64,000 bases of DNA from Amaurobius ferox. Lineage: Eukaryota; Arthropoda; Arachnida; Araneae; Amaurobiidae. A program made the translations under genes and the position numbers. Shown here piece after piece: positions 21,312 through 33,911 of this stretch. The stretch is from assembly GCA_951213105.1 (NCBI GenBank), contig OX578145.1, forward strand, positions 116,453,239 through 116,517,238, read 5' to 3'. How positions within the stretch are numbered: the first letter of the stretch is position 1; every line of letters begins with the position of its first letter. Below the pieces are notes generated by a model that saw nothing but the letters and a program-made list of their open reading frames with translations, had not been told where the DNA came from and ran no database searches.

Positions 21312-22123
21312 CAGGACTGGCAAGTTTCTTCCAAAATGGAAAAAACAGGCTGGGAGAAATAAATTTCTTCCATTAGTGGAAGAAATGGAAAAAACTGTTT
21401 GCAACTGTGTGAGATACAATAAATTCATTTTTCTTATAGATAATCTTAAGTAAATTTAATTAATTATATATGCTAAATTAATAATTACATCAGTTTTTTA
21501 GCCAAGCAAGTGTGTAAGGTAAGGTGCAAATGAAAGGGGGGGGAGAGAGGAAAATAAAATTGTCAGTACCAGCTCATACAAAGGATTGCATTCTAAAATA
21601 AAATATTAATGAACAAACATTTTGGCTAAAAATTATGTAACTATTAATCATTTATACTTCGACATCAGCATATGATAATAATGCCAGATAGTATTTATGC
21701 AAAAAGTTTTAGAACATTAGTCCTTTAAAATCAGCATTGAGATGCATGCTAGTATAAATAATTAAAAAAAAAATTATTAAATGTGTTGCGCAATAATCTT
21801 TAAATTTAAAATTATGCATTTTTATATGAAAAATAAAAAAATGGTATGTAATTCTTTTACAGAAATGGCAGAAACAGTGACCCCACCCCCCTAAAGTTGT
21901 AAATACCTAAAGTTTGTTATTAAAAATTAACTTATTTTTCCAAAATTATATTTTTAATATTAATTAAATTATGTACTTTAGATTTGATATAATATTATGC
22001 TTTGAGTTTAATTCTTTTATTTAGTTAATATATTTTAATTTTGAGCATCTGTTTTGTTTTTTGTTGATTTTTTCCAGTTTTTTTCCATTTCTTCTGGTTT
22101 TTTCCAGAAAAAACCCAACCCTG
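21312..22123. mobile_element. Non-autonomous hAT-type element
   Basis: The left end is CAGGACTGGCAAGTTTCTTC and the right end, on the other strand, is CAGGGTTGGGTTTTTTCTGG. Subterminal copies of GGAAGAAATGGAAAAAA occur in both. The flanking 8-mers TCATCAAT (21304-21311) and TCAACAAT (22124-22131) differ at one base. 812 bp, AT-rich, no transposase. Confidence 0.7.
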
Positions 22124-22680
22124 TCAACAATGTGCAATAGATTAAATATAAATATAGTAATAAATATAGCATTCACATCTCCTTGAGCGAGGAATGTTTC
22201 ACCATTTTAAATTCTTATTGAAGAATTAAAATAGTAAGAATATGTCAAATTCTGAGTGTGCTTGTAATTGTACTAAATATTTTATATGAAATGCATAAAA
22301 TGTATTTTCTAATGTACATTTTCTAATATATATAAATTTCTATTCAAAGTATTGTATCCATAGTCAGGGGCGCCGACTCCTGGGGTGCTTTGGTGCTCGA
22401 GAACCCCCACAAAAAAGGGAAAAGAAAAGAAAAAGCAGCGTGCTCTTGCATCTGCCATGGAAGCTTGACCTTGTGACTCCTCCAAAAACTTCCAGCTTCT
22501 CGAATGTTCTGTGCTCCGGTAGGCATTCAGTCATACAGTAAAATTCTTTGTGTTGTGTTACCACTACTGATACCTGCTACAGCTCCTCACATATACATGG
22601 AAAAGTGTAAATTAGTTAATTTCTTTGTTTGCTCTACTCGTTTTATTATTATATTGAATAAATTCATTGTTCGCTCGGCA

Positions 22681-23795
22681 ATGAAAAAGAGTGATTCGAC
22701 TATGACGTAATTAGCAGATAGTGTTTCAGTTGGCTCAGATTCAACTACTGCATTAGAAACAAGCAAAACTGATGCTGGTTGGCGTTCATTTCAAAAACAG
22801 TGGAAAGACAAATATAAGTGGATCTTGTATAACAAGAAGTGTGATAAGTGTTTTGTTCTGTGTAAGGAAATAATTTCCTCCATTGGACCTTTTGTGAAAA
22901 AAGCTAAAGACAAAGATGTGATAAAAGCATTCATGGAAGTCTGGTTTTCTTCTTGGAGCAAAGCCTTCCAAAAATTTGCTTCTCATGAAAAATCGAATTT
23001 TTATATGTCCTGCTGTACTAGGGAAAGTGCAATGAATAAAAGTATGAACATGCAGTCTTTAATGTCTAAAAGTAAGGAGAGAGATATGAAATCTGCACGA
23101 GTAAGAATGTTATCTTCACTGCGTTATCTCATGGTTCAGAGGTTAGTAATCCTTGGTCACACAGATGAAAATTCTAATTATCATGTATTGTTAGAGTTAG
23201 TAGCTGAAGATAACTCCAATTTGTCCTTTTGGCTTCAACGTATAGAGTACAGATGGCTTTCGCACGACATAACAAATGAACTAAGTTCTATTGTAGCTAA
23301 CAATATCTTACAAAATTTGATTTATTACAAGTTTCTTAAAAACTCCCAATACTATTTGATAATTATGGATGAAACTAGCTAGACATGTCAACACGAGCAA
23401 GTTTCAATCTGTTTACGATTTGCCAGTGTTGAGGATTTTCAAATTAATGAATTGTTTTTTGTTTTCTATAAAACTAAATCTTCTACAGCTAAAGTTTTGA
23501 TGAAAATTCTAATGGATTTTCTTATTCGTTTTTCTCTGGATATCAAGTCATGCAGAGGTATTGCTACTGATGGAACAGCAAATATGGCAGGCACTTTTTC
23601 AGAGTTGCAAGCAAAAATCAGAGAAATTGACTCACAAATTATCACTGTTTGGCACATTCTTTGAACCTTGTGACCCAAGAGGCAATGCAAAATGAGACCT
23701 TGATGAGAGACTATCTTGCAAAAGTCAGCGGGTCCCCCAAGCAACTAGCAATATTTGAGTCTGCATGCTGCCCAAGATCAAGATGGTAGCTCCAT
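22681..23795 (+). pseudogene. TTF-finger hAT transposase, N-terminal and catalytic part
   Basis: Begins MKKSDSTMT, then a stop, then in the same frame GWRSFQKQWKDKYKWILYNK and KCDKCFVLCKEI (TTF-type finger), FMEVWFSSWSKAFQKF, RWLSHDITNELSSIVANNIL and YYLIIMDETS. A TAG at 23380 follows. The frame resumes with VEDFQINELFFVFYKTKS and CRGIATDGTANMAGTF, the RNase H-like core with the D-G-T motif. A one-base shift near 23650 leads to LNLVTQEAMQNETLMRDYL. This family resembles ZNF862/KIAA1586-like transposase-derived proteins. It is clearly dead: at least two stops, a frameshift and an insertion. Confidence 0.82.
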
Positions 23796-24615
23796 CAGGG
23801 TTGAGTTTTTGACGTCAAAAACTTTTGATATGACGGACGTCTAAAACTGGTTTAAACCGTCAAAAATTTAGATAATGCTTTCAAACAATTTGCAACCACC
23901 ATTAAATATAAATTAAATAATAAGTACCACCTTAAGTGCACTGCAATGTTTGTTTGATTTTTAATTAACATATTTTTTTTAGCATTACAGCAAAAAATGG
24001 TAAAATGTGAAAAATTTTATATCAGGTCTAAACAGAATACAGATACAGTTACAGACATAAATATGCAATGCAGCTGTGCTGCCAATGTAGTGAATATTTA
24101 ATAATTTGGTTCAATTTTTCTTCGAAGCATCCAATGGCACATGACTAATTATCATAATATTAATTTAATCTTGCAAAAGTCAGCGGGTCCCCCAAGCAAC
24201 TAGCAATATTTGAGTCTCTGCATGCTGCCCAAGATCAAGATGGTAGCTCCATCAGGGTTGAGTTTTTGACGTCAAAAATTTTTGATATGACGGACGTCTA
24301 AAACTGGTTTAAACCGTCAAAAATTTAGATAATGCTTTCAAACAATTTGCAACCACCATTAAATATAAATTAAATAATAAGCGCCACCTTAAGTGTACTG
24401 CAATGTTTGTTTGATTTTTAATTAACATATTTTTTTTTAGCATTACAGCAAAAAATGGTAAAATGTGAAAAATTTTATATCGGGTCCAAACAGAATACAG
24501 ATACAGTTACAGACATAAATATGCAATGCAGCTGTGCTGCCAATGTAGTGAATATTTAATAATTTGGTTCAATTTTTCCTCGAAGCATTCGATGGCACAT
24601 GACTAATTTAGCACA
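23713..24615. repeat. Direct tandem duplication of a transposon junction (~455-bp unit)
   Basis: The unit beginning ATCTTGCAAAAGTCAGCGGG at 23713 is repeated at 24168 with few differences. Each copy spans the junction between the outer hAT coding region and the left end of the inner hAT (TAGCTCCAT|CAGGGTTGAG). The duplication therefore happened after the inner hAT landed. Copy 2 keeps a CT that copy 1 has lost (GTCTCTGCATG versus GTCTGCATG), so copy 2 preserves the outer reading frame. Confidence 0.9.
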
Positions 24616-26152
24616 TCTGTTGACACCTAAACGATTCCAGAGTTTTGAATGTACAAATTCAAAGTTTGAAAACATTCAACTGAAGCTGAGTGGGCAGGAA
24701 TTGATAACAAAAGTATTGCTAGTTCAGCAAGTTTAGATGCAGGCTCGGCTTTAAAGCCATTACATTTTGAAACACCTTTCCACCAAATCACAGGATTAGT
24801 TACCCTTCCTGTTGAACTGAAATAAGAAGGAGGAAAGGGTGTTCAGCTTCATATGCAATTAACAAAGGCAAACACTTATTTACTCTCACTGTAGCCCATA
24901 TGCGAGCTAAATCCATTTGCTCATTGGTCAACCCTTTCCCTTTGTGTGCAGTGTTGAAGACCCAGACCGTCCGACTCATCCAGAGGACTAAGAGCAACTA
25001 TTTGGACGGCCGGTTTGTGTGCAGTGTGTAAAATATATGCCAAATAATGGAATGACTTCAAGATTTGGTCCATTCTGTTATGCACTGTTTCAGTATGTAG
25101 CTCAAGAGAATTTTGTTTAAAAAATTCAGCCAAATGTGACATGCATCAGCAATTGTAGGCATATCTCGCTGAAAGGTGTTTAATGCAACACTGATTGGCT
25201 TAAGCTGCAGTGAAAGATCCTTGCATTGTTTATATAAGTTATAATCAATTATCAAGCGAACAATTCCAACATCAATTTTGTCTTCATGGTCTTCCATTAT
25301 TTTCTGAAGAAATGGCCAATTGTGTAAGAAAGTTTCAAGGGAAGTGAGATGACTATTCCATCTTGTGTCACCTAGAAGTTGAGGTTTTAGAGGTTTTGGA
25401 AACCATGAGGTTTTAGAGGTTTAGCCATGCTCCAGGTAGGTGATGATTCCGGAAATATTTTTGAATTTTAACCACTTGTTTGAAGACAGCATCTGGTGAT
25501 AGATCATGTCCCAGTAAGTTTAACCTATGGGAGGAGCACCCATACGCTACCAAGTCAATCTCATTAAACAGAAGCTGTCTGGCTTTTCCCATTTCGTTTG
25601 CATTGTCAGTCACAACTGCTTTCACATCACAGGAATACTTTTCCTGGGCCTTGTGTATAGCGTTACTGAGCATTTGCTTATGATAATTAGCATCTTTCAT
25701 AACAGCACCACACTCAACAGCATCAAAATAAGCTTTACCATCAGAATGAACACATGTTGCTACAACTGGTTTATTGTGGACATTATTTCCATCCTCGATC
25801 AGAGTTACAGCTTTCTCTCTAAGATTATCCTTTGCAATTTGTTCAACTTTTGATGTCACTTTGTCAAGCAGTGATTCAGCCAAAGTTTTCCTACCTAGGG
25901 GGTGGAAGGCTGTAAAGTTGAAACCAAGTCTAGAAATGTTGAATGTTCCACAATACTAAATGGAATGTTATTAGCATAAAAAAAAATTAGCTACTAGTAG
26001 ATCAATTTTTTTAGCAGTATCTTTAGCTGTTACCATACCATATGTTTTATTATATTTATATTACTTATTGGCTATTATGTTTTTGATGGTTTTTGACGTG
26101 ACGGTTTAAATCATGGTTAAAACTATCACATGTCAAAAACCTGCCAACCCTG
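24253..26152 (-). mobile_element. Nested hAT (DUF659 type) inside the TTF-type hAT
   Basis: The left end is CAGGGTTGAGTTTTTGACGT and the right end, inverted, is CAGGGTTGGCAGGTTTTTGA. Exact 8-bp duplications AGCTCCAT lie at 24245-24252 and 26153-26160. The duplicated left junction at 23796 carries the same AGCTCCAT. Internal words such as GACGTCAAAA and GTTTAAACCGTCA recur near both ends. The transposase is on the - strand. Confidence 0.87.
24620..25883 (-). pseudogene. DUF659-type hAT transposase, degenerate
   Basis: Reading the - strand: LREKAVTLIEDGNNVHNKPV, CDVKAVVTDNANEMGKARQL and YGCSSHRLNLLGHDLSPDAV (DUF659 catalytic region), then DLSLQLKPISVALNTFQRD, and near 24790-24660 NPVIWWKGVSKCNGFKAEPA with LLSIPAHSASVE, the hAT C-terminal dimerisation motif. 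Several frame changes and stops separate these parts. A short palindromic sequence at about 24955-25013 interrupts the gene. It is the same broad type as the hAT-A transposase but a distinct lineage. Confidence 0.8.
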
Positions 26153-26980
26153 AGCTCCATTCATCCTGTAGCTCTTCGGCCTTTTCACCCTACCAGGCGG
26201 TGTTGCAGAATAAGTTCGTTGAAAACAGTTTTGCAGAATTACGAAGAGTTAATATTGTTTTTTGGTGATAGAAAAGATTATTGACATATTCAACATTGAT
26301 AGAAAAGTTCAAACTATTTATAAACAAAGTTCAAAATGCATGTTCTAAATATTTGTATGATATAGAATAAACAAAGCTTGAAAATTTTCAGAAATTTACA
26401 TGGATTAAAACTTTACTTCTGTTTATTTAGTGAAAGCAGTATCCTACAAAAAAAAAAATATTAATGCTGTTAAGCCTTTCCATTTCTATAGTAACATGAA
26501 AAATTGCAAACGAATTCTGCACATAAAATATCTGAAGCTTTAGACATCAGGCAAGAATAGCAAATAATGTTAGGTAGAAAAACCATTCTCTAAACGGAGC
26601 TAATTTCTTCAAAAATGCAATTTTTAAGCACTATAGATTGGTGCATGGATTGGAGTTTTTGCACACGTTATGTAAAATAAATTATTTATAAAACATTATC
26701 ACTAAAATATCATAAAAAGTGTTATATTTATTTATTTTAAGTTAATTATATACAAATATGGGATGTTGAATGTGATGTGTGTATATGTGAGAGGGAAGGG
26801 GGAGACTCACACCTGCCCCTGTTTACTGTAACATTCTAAACATTAAGTACCAGACTATCTAGAGCCTTTCTAATGGTAAAATTAATCTTCAATAAAAATA
26901 CTTTGTTCATTCGTTAATAACAGCAAAAAGATAACTAAAAGCATCAATAGGTTTCGGAAGCAAAAAATAGCATCCTTCTG

Positions 26981-27121
26981 CAGGATAGAGGGACAGAGCA
27001 GTTGCACCAGCAAAGGCAAGAACGCACCTGATCAGCGTTGCATTTTTATATTTCTTTCAGATACATTTTTATATTTCTTTCTATTATGTTCTTTGCTGGT
27101 GCAGTTGATCTCTCTATCCTG
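26981..27121. repeat. Inverted repeat, about 30-base arms
   Basis: CAGGATAGAG and GCACCAGCAAAG at the left are mirrored by CTTTGCTGGTGCAG and CTCTATCCTG at the right, about 75 bases apart. No matching target duplication is present. It may be a tiny MITE or a transcribed hairpin. Confidence 0.7.
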
Positions 27122-27299
27122 ACAAAAAGGTTCTTTTTACCTTTGAAATCAGCTGTTACTTTTTATAAATTTTTATGGTGTTCATGTCAGAAACTGGGCT
27201 AAAGAAAATTGATGATTAAAAAGGTTTGACTATCAGAGCATGATCTACCCAAAGAATATACATATATATGATCTACTGGCCCACAGAATACTACATTAG

Positions 27300-27560
27300 T
27301 CTGTGTACCGGCCGCCATTGCCGTGGGATTGAAAGGATTTCTGAGAAATTTTGGTCACTATAAATTACCTTCACTGTGACCAATTCACAATTGACTGCGA
27401 TTCGCACATAGTTACAGATTCGCAACAACGAAGCGATTGACCGCGGTCCGCTAGGCAATCACCCTGATCTACCAGTCGCTGGCGCAGTAAGACTGAAAGA
27501 AATTTTGGTCGCCAATGGCGACCTGGCCACTGCGAATCTGCATATCTACTATATATTTTG
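27300..27560. other. GC-richer block with a perfect short hairpin, unassigned
   Basis: This ~260-base island is richer in CG dinucleotides than its surroundings. The words GAAATTTTGGTC and its neighbours occur twice, and GGTCGCCAATGGCGACC forms a perfect hairpin around 27510-27526. The hairpin resembles the one at the Helitron 3' ends (GGTCGCCAAAGGCGG), but no CTAG follows. It is possibly a decayed Helitron or SINE tail. Confidence 0.4.
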
Positions 27561-27599
27561 AGCATCCTTGAATATGAGTCAACCATTTTTTTCAATGAT

Positions 27600-30500
27600 G
27601 TCTGTCTGCAGACACAATCTCTTTCGAGCATCAAATACAATTTGGTACAATTATTTCAATCATTAAACGTCAGAAGCTTATTGATTTTCGGAATGACCTG
27701 ACAAAGGGAAAAGCTAAAATTTTGAGAATTTTTGTTTTTCGAAATTGAAAAAAAGCATTGCAAAAAGATAATAGCTGTTACAAAAATACATATTTTATAT
27801 GTATGTTTTATTTAAAAGTGAATGCCATGATTTATAAGATACTGATTTATGCTATTCTCGAGGTATTTATATTTTATTTTAAATCTGAAATGGAAAAATC
27901 TATAAAAATAAAATAAACTCACTATATGTATAGTTAACCTACGTATCATAAAGATTCGAAATAACTGTTGTATTGTAACAGAAGGAAAAATTTTAGATTT
28001 GTTGAGCCAATTAGACTTGATCTTAAATTAGAAGGAGGATTAAGTGAGTTGTTTTTTCTCTCAAGCTAGGTGGTGGCCCAGTCAGTAGAGAAATAGTGTG
28101 AATGAACAATCCAACTTCACAGTTCAGAAAATAGATAGGAATTATTTAGGCTGAAGCAATTACTTACATACCCTGCCCCTCTTTGACTTTGAATCCTGTG
28201 TGTTTAGCCCATGAAGAGATGCTGGTAACTAAAGGTACAAAAATTTTATTTGAAGATATTTCTTTAACTTTTATGTAACTCCATTTAAACATATGTTTAC
28301 AAAATACAGTTCAAAAAGCAAATACAGATTAAAAACATATTTTCTGTTTTTCTATATGACATAAAGATGCCAATAATTGTAGTGATTGATTGCCCACAAT
28401 ACAAGACTTTAATGGATTTATTTTTATGAAACTCTGGAGAGCATCCCTTAAGAAAATTCCAGACAACATATATGCTTGGAAATTTTAAGAAAGTCTGCAA
28501 CGTGATAGGGGTGGCATATGATCAATATACTAGTTTATCTACTCTAATAATGGCTTTAAACAGTTTTATAAGACTCGACGGCAGAACCTTTCTTTCTCTG
28601 TAGAAGACATGGTAGAAGTCCAGAAATACTTTAGGTACGTTATTTCTTTCACACATTTCTTCCACAAATACTCAAGTGGAGGGGACAACTGAGCACCCCC
28701 CTAATATTATTTGTTCTTACAGGTGGGGATAGTATGGACAACAGGTTATAGATAAAAATACTGCAGTTACCTTAGGCCCTTTGATTATCTGGATGGGTAA
28801 TTGAAGGTAGTTGTGGATAAAATATGGTGCTTCAAGTCACCAACTAGCAGACAGGAATTCGGTTACTGGAATCAGACAGGCTATGGTCATTTGTTAAATT
28901 CTACTGTGCCAAATTCTGCTAAAAAAAGCTATAATCACCATGAACAAAGTGAATGTCTTAAAGGAGACTGCAGTAGTGTGAAAACCATTGACACTGCGGT
29001 TTTACTTGAGTTGATTATAGAATAAAGTATCCAAGTTCATCTGAAACAAGTAAACTTATTTTTATTAGTTACTCGTCAATTTTTATTTTAAGTACATACA
29101 TATACTATGTAATAATGTACAGGAGATTTTTTAAATAAAGCAAAAACTTTCATGAATTTTGTAAAATGTAGTGTGGATTTAATTCCTTAATTTTTTATAG
29201 CTAAAGTATGAATTTGGAAACAACTTGTGTCTCAACATTGATCTGATGACGCTATTCATTAAGCTACAGAGATGATTATTTTTCTTTCTACATTTGAAGT
29301 GGAACATATAATTTCCTTTCTCTTCTCAGGGTCTTTATTTCTGTGTTACAAACTGTGATTGTCCCCCTCTTAACATTAATTAAATCTTGATTATTTACTA
29401 TGACTAAGGGGAGATAGTAGTTTTTGAGGGGGAAACTTGCATATTGGTTTGGACTAAAGGAACAGGTTTTAATGAAAATTTCTATACTTCATTTGCATGT
29501 TCTTAATATGAAAATATTACTGTTTTATTAATATAGATTTGGGCTGATTTTTAAACATGCGATTTTAGATAAGTCACAGCTCAAATAATAATAATAGTCA
29601 CTATCTGCAAGATTACTTTTCAATTAAAATCACTAGAATCATTCTTTTCATTATAGTGAAGCTATTTTATGCTTGTATACACTAAGCCTAAAGCATTCGT
29701 AAACATTTTCAAAAAAGTATTTTTGAAAAATAATAAATGCGAATTTTTTTTTTTTATTTTTTTAAATCAGACAAAACTTTTTCTTTATTAAAAATTTATT
29801 TTTCAAAAATTAAAAATGTTTAGTGTATGCATATTTATTAGCTTATGTATATCAGCATTTAAACAAACAGAATAATAAGATTTTTTGCAATCATGTGGAC
29901 AGACACAAAAATTCAAAACCAATAAAAAGGGGTTTAAAGAATGCTGGGGGAAATTGCAATGAGCATAGTGCAGATTTTATAGCTATATGCTTAATTTGCG
30001 TCCAATTTTGGATGCGGTTTGCTTTATCCAATTTTCATCCGATGTGAGCACTTTTTGGCAAAAAAAGAATAATAATTTTGAAAAGATAAGGTTTTAAAAA
30101 TTTAAACCTTATCTTTAATTTCTAAAATCCTTTAATTTAAGATACTTTGTGGACATAGTCAGGGGGGGGGGGGGGAGACATCCTCTGTTCCTTGACAGAC
30201 TATAACCAAGTGGCAATAATAAAATATTTTGTCAATTGTTTTATCCTAGACGATAATAAAGTGGCTTTGGCCATATTTTCTTCATCCTTTGAAATCTGTA
30301 TAAAATAAATAATATTGATTTATTCGACAGTAACATGTAAATTTCCACATATTTGGCTTTCATTTTAAAAGAAAAAAATGCGAGAGTCCGGTGCAAAAAT
30401 TAACTCAGTTTTAAAAAACCCAGAGTTCTTGGCTACTAACTAGCTTTGTAATAAAGGAGACAGATTTTCAATATTTTGTCTATTTTTAAAAATCTGTATA

Positions 30501-30690
30501 AAAATTTATTGAAATTTGTTTAATTTTTGATGTTTGCAAACATTTCACATTTATAGCTTTCTATAAAAAAAGGGGGAGGGGGGATATTTCAGTGCAAAAA
30601 TTAAAAAAATTAACGGAAGAGAAAACATTTGAGAAAATATTGTTTAGAGATTTTTGTAAATAATAAAAAAAGGATATTTTTTCAAATTTT
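27600..30690. other. AT-rich DNA, no gene seen
   Basis: No conserved protein, tRNA-like sequence or paired transposon ends are recognised. Short open frames here are AT-rich and lack domains. A 14-base poly-G run is at 30162-30175. Confidence 0.5.
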
Positions 30691-30699
30691 CGAAAGTTT

Positions 30700-31230
30700 T
30701 CTGCAGATGCTCATAGCAAAGTCCACTTCAATGATAATAGCAATTGAGTTCCAGTAGCTCAACTGCAAAGCATCATCTGACCTGTAAGAACATTGGTGGT
30801 TCGATTTTCAGTTGAAGAAGCAAGGTTCTATACAATGGCACCTGAACAAATTAACCCAGCAGATTAGTACAATGATGTCTGGGGGTCTGAAAGTGACCTT
30901 AGTACAATTGGCACAAGTTCAGTGGATTAATATTGAGGGCCGATTTCAAATCGTGAGGTCAACGACTACTCAGGAAGCTAACCTGGCGATAAAAATAGCT
31001 GCAAGAGAAGATGCTAATATGAGGTAAATCCAGCAGGAGGTGGGTAGTCAGATTGTTAAGATACCCGTCAATTTGTCATTAGAGGGAGGAGAACGCAGAG
31101 TCTACTTCAACGATAAAAGCTTTCAATTTTGTCCCAGTAGCTCAATAGTAGAGGGTCGCCAGGCCAATACAAAGATCCATGCTCAAATCCTGGTTGGGGC
31201 AGCAGGTTTCTTTACAGGTTTTTGACAATA
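30700..31230 (+). repeat. Pair of tRNA-like (SINE-type) segments in direct orientation
   Basis: Two segments about 390 bases apart share CTTCAATGATAATAGC/CTTCAACGATAAAAGC, then TCCAGTAGCTCAA or TCCCAGTAGCTCAA (box A-like). About 45 bases later comes a box B-like word (GGTTCGATTTTC in the first, GCTCAAATCCTGG in the second). This is the layout of degenerate tRNA-derived SINEs. Open frames in between look accidental. Confidence 0.5.
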
Positions 31231-33262
31231 CTGATGATAACCGTGACACAAATTTCATTTTTAGAGATCTTTTTCGAAAGTTTTGGAAAAGTGCTCGGAT
31301 CATTAGCATAAAAAAAAAAAAAAATGAGATTCTAAGCTAAGGTTCTAGTCTTTATTTAGAAGTTTCTTCTGAGTTAAATTGCAAGGATTTCCTGTTCTCC
31401 CTTTATCTGCAACAGATCCAGTTTCTTGAAAATTCTTTACTTAGCACTTAATTATTGGATTATTAGAAGTTTTAGAGCATAAGCATTTCTTCTAAAACTA
31501 TTCAGTGACACTCACATAAAAATGGCTAAAGAAATATTGCTCTAAAATTCTGTCATGCTTTTGGAAATGCCATGTTCTTCGATTGATAAAATTGGTGATA
31601 TGTAATTATCCTCTGACATATTAAAAATGACAGATGATATTTTTTAAATATTGAGAGTTTAATAGTGCCATTTAATAGAAAATAAGAATTGTGTTCTATT
31701 TCAATTTCTTGGTACATTATATGATTTTAAAATATATGCACAACAGTTCGATCACACTGTATATGTTTTCTCATAATGTTTTTCCACACATTCTACTGTG
31801 TTTTCCTTCATTCTTACTGCAAAAACATAGAGTAGTTTATTTGAGTCAACATTAAAGTAGTTCAATAGTAAGATAACTATTTGTGCGAAATATAAAATTC
31901 TTTGAGCTAGAGATATCTTTAGTTCAACACGATAATGCTCATTTATCACATGTTCGATCATCAGTTTCTCCATCTTACTATGCATTTAGAAATCAGAGGC
32001 AAAACTTGTGAAATTAATATTATTGCATTTGAGTTAAAAATATTACCAAATTAAGTGTACTACAGTGTACTTAAGTATACTGAAAGTCAGATTAAAATGA
32101 AATCTGTTTATCTTAATTCCTGTGTATACTTGCGATAGGCCATATACACAGGAATTATTAAGAAATTAAGATGATTCTGTGTATACGGCATTATCTTAAT
32201 GCATTGTTACTTCAGTCAGTAAAAAAAATCTGTCCAAGTCATTAAATATATATATATATAATTTCTATTAGCAATCTTACACTCACAGTGCAAAATGATT
32301 TTCGACGTCTTTATAAAGCTGCTCAAGATACAACTTACGGAGTGTGGTGTTGTATCTGGAGATGCTTTGACATTGACGCCCCTCCCCTTCCCAGAGAGAA
32401 TGGAAAATTGAGTAATACCATAAATCCAATCATATCTGCATCACATTCAATTCTTTTAGCAATTTTAATGTGAAATATGATATTAAATTATTGTAGACAA
32501 AAAATGGACCCAAAATTGTCCCAAAAGTATTTAAATAATGCAAGGTAAATGCAAATTTTTAGGATATATTGAAAATCAGAAACACCTGAAAAACATTGAT
32601 AAGATTTTAAACAAAATATCTAGTAACCATAAGTGTTTAAAATATTTAGAAAATGAACTAAAAATAGATAAATAAAAAGTCTATGAATTTGGAAATTTTT
32701 TAAGAAATGGAAAAACTGAAGAAAACTGACTAACAATGATTTTAAGATAAACTTAAAATTGAAAAAAGTTAAGAAAACACTAGAAATAGGTTTTAAAAAT
32801 GTAATAAATACATCCAAAATAAAAATGTAGTAATTATAAATGTATATTAATAATATTACTATATAAAAAATATAAATATTGCTGTGAATTTGTATTTTAT
32901 TGCACTTTTAAATCTATCCTGATATTTTCAAATCCCCCTCAGAATCCAAAGTAGGGGGGAGGGGGTCCCTTTTATTATGGAACCCTAGTTAAGTTGCAGT
33001 GTCGAATACTTTTAAATCATCAATATTAAATTTTTGAATTTGAAAACCTTGATTTCAAATAAATTTGACCAGCTTCAAGTATTTTTTGTCGGCCACTTTG
33101 AAATGAAGTTTCTCCTGCTTCATGATTTGCAACATGAAGGGAGTGAAATGTTTATTTAAACAGTTGAAATTAATGTTAAATAATGATGATTCTATAGAAC
33201 CCAAAAATTAAACTTCCTAGCCCAAAAAGTAGAAAACCGCTAATTCACAGAAAATTTCAATC
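31231..33262. other. AT-rich DNA with an imperfect hairpin
   Basis: No gene is seen. At about 32112-32163, TTAATTCCTGTGTATA is mirrored by TATACACAGGAATTATTA. A third related arm follows to about 32200, so alternative hairpins are possible. A TA microsatellite is at about 32247-32262. Confidence 0.5.
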
Positions 33263-33911
33263 CCTTAGAACAGGGGTCGGCAACCTGCGGCTCGCGAGCC
33301 GCATGTGGCTCTTTTGATGTAAAGTTGCGGCTCTCCAGTTCCATACGAAAAAATTAATATTTTATTATCAAAACCCTTAAAAAATAAGAAAATATATTTT
33401 TAAGTACCTAATTTCTCAATAGCTTCTATTTTCATAATCGTTAATTACAAATCGCTACGCTTAACATGACCGTAATGAGATAAATTTGAACTATTGTTTT
33501 GTTCTTAGAGATGAGACTCCGTGACCATGTTTATCTTTCAGCCAATTGAATTTCATTTCCGTCTCACCCAAACAGCCACCGTCTAGAGTCTAGACAACAC
33601 GTCTAGGCTCTAGACGTGTTGTCAGTCAGTCATCCACGGATATCGTGGTCGACGTTACGTTGCATGTGTGTTAATTTAATCGCTTGCGGTTTCTGCGTGT
33701 CTATTCGCTTGTTGTTTCAAGAAGAATACGATTTAGAAGTGAATTATCTTCTCAAAGGTATGTACGCGTATAATATAATAAAATCAGTAACAGAATTGAA
33801 TTACATATCTGAGGATCGTGCTAACGAAGTAATAATGGTAAATAAATTGTTTGCCGTTTTAGATAGCTAAGTAAAATTTTAAAAAGTCATTTTTTCAGCT
33901 CATTCGCCAGC

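Larger units (their letters stand above)
22365..26280 (+). mobile_element. hAT transposon (TTF-finger type), 3' truncated, with a second hAT inside
   Basis: The left end is CAGGGGCGCCGACTCC at 22365, preceded by ATAGT. A TTF-finger/hAT transposase follows on the + strand. At 23796/24253 a second hAT interrupts the coding region. After it, the outer frame resumes at 26161 with HPVALRPFHPTR and fades by about 26280. No inverse copy of the left end was found to the right, so the 3' end is missing or unrecognisable. The right limit given is where homology fades. Confidence 0.7.
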
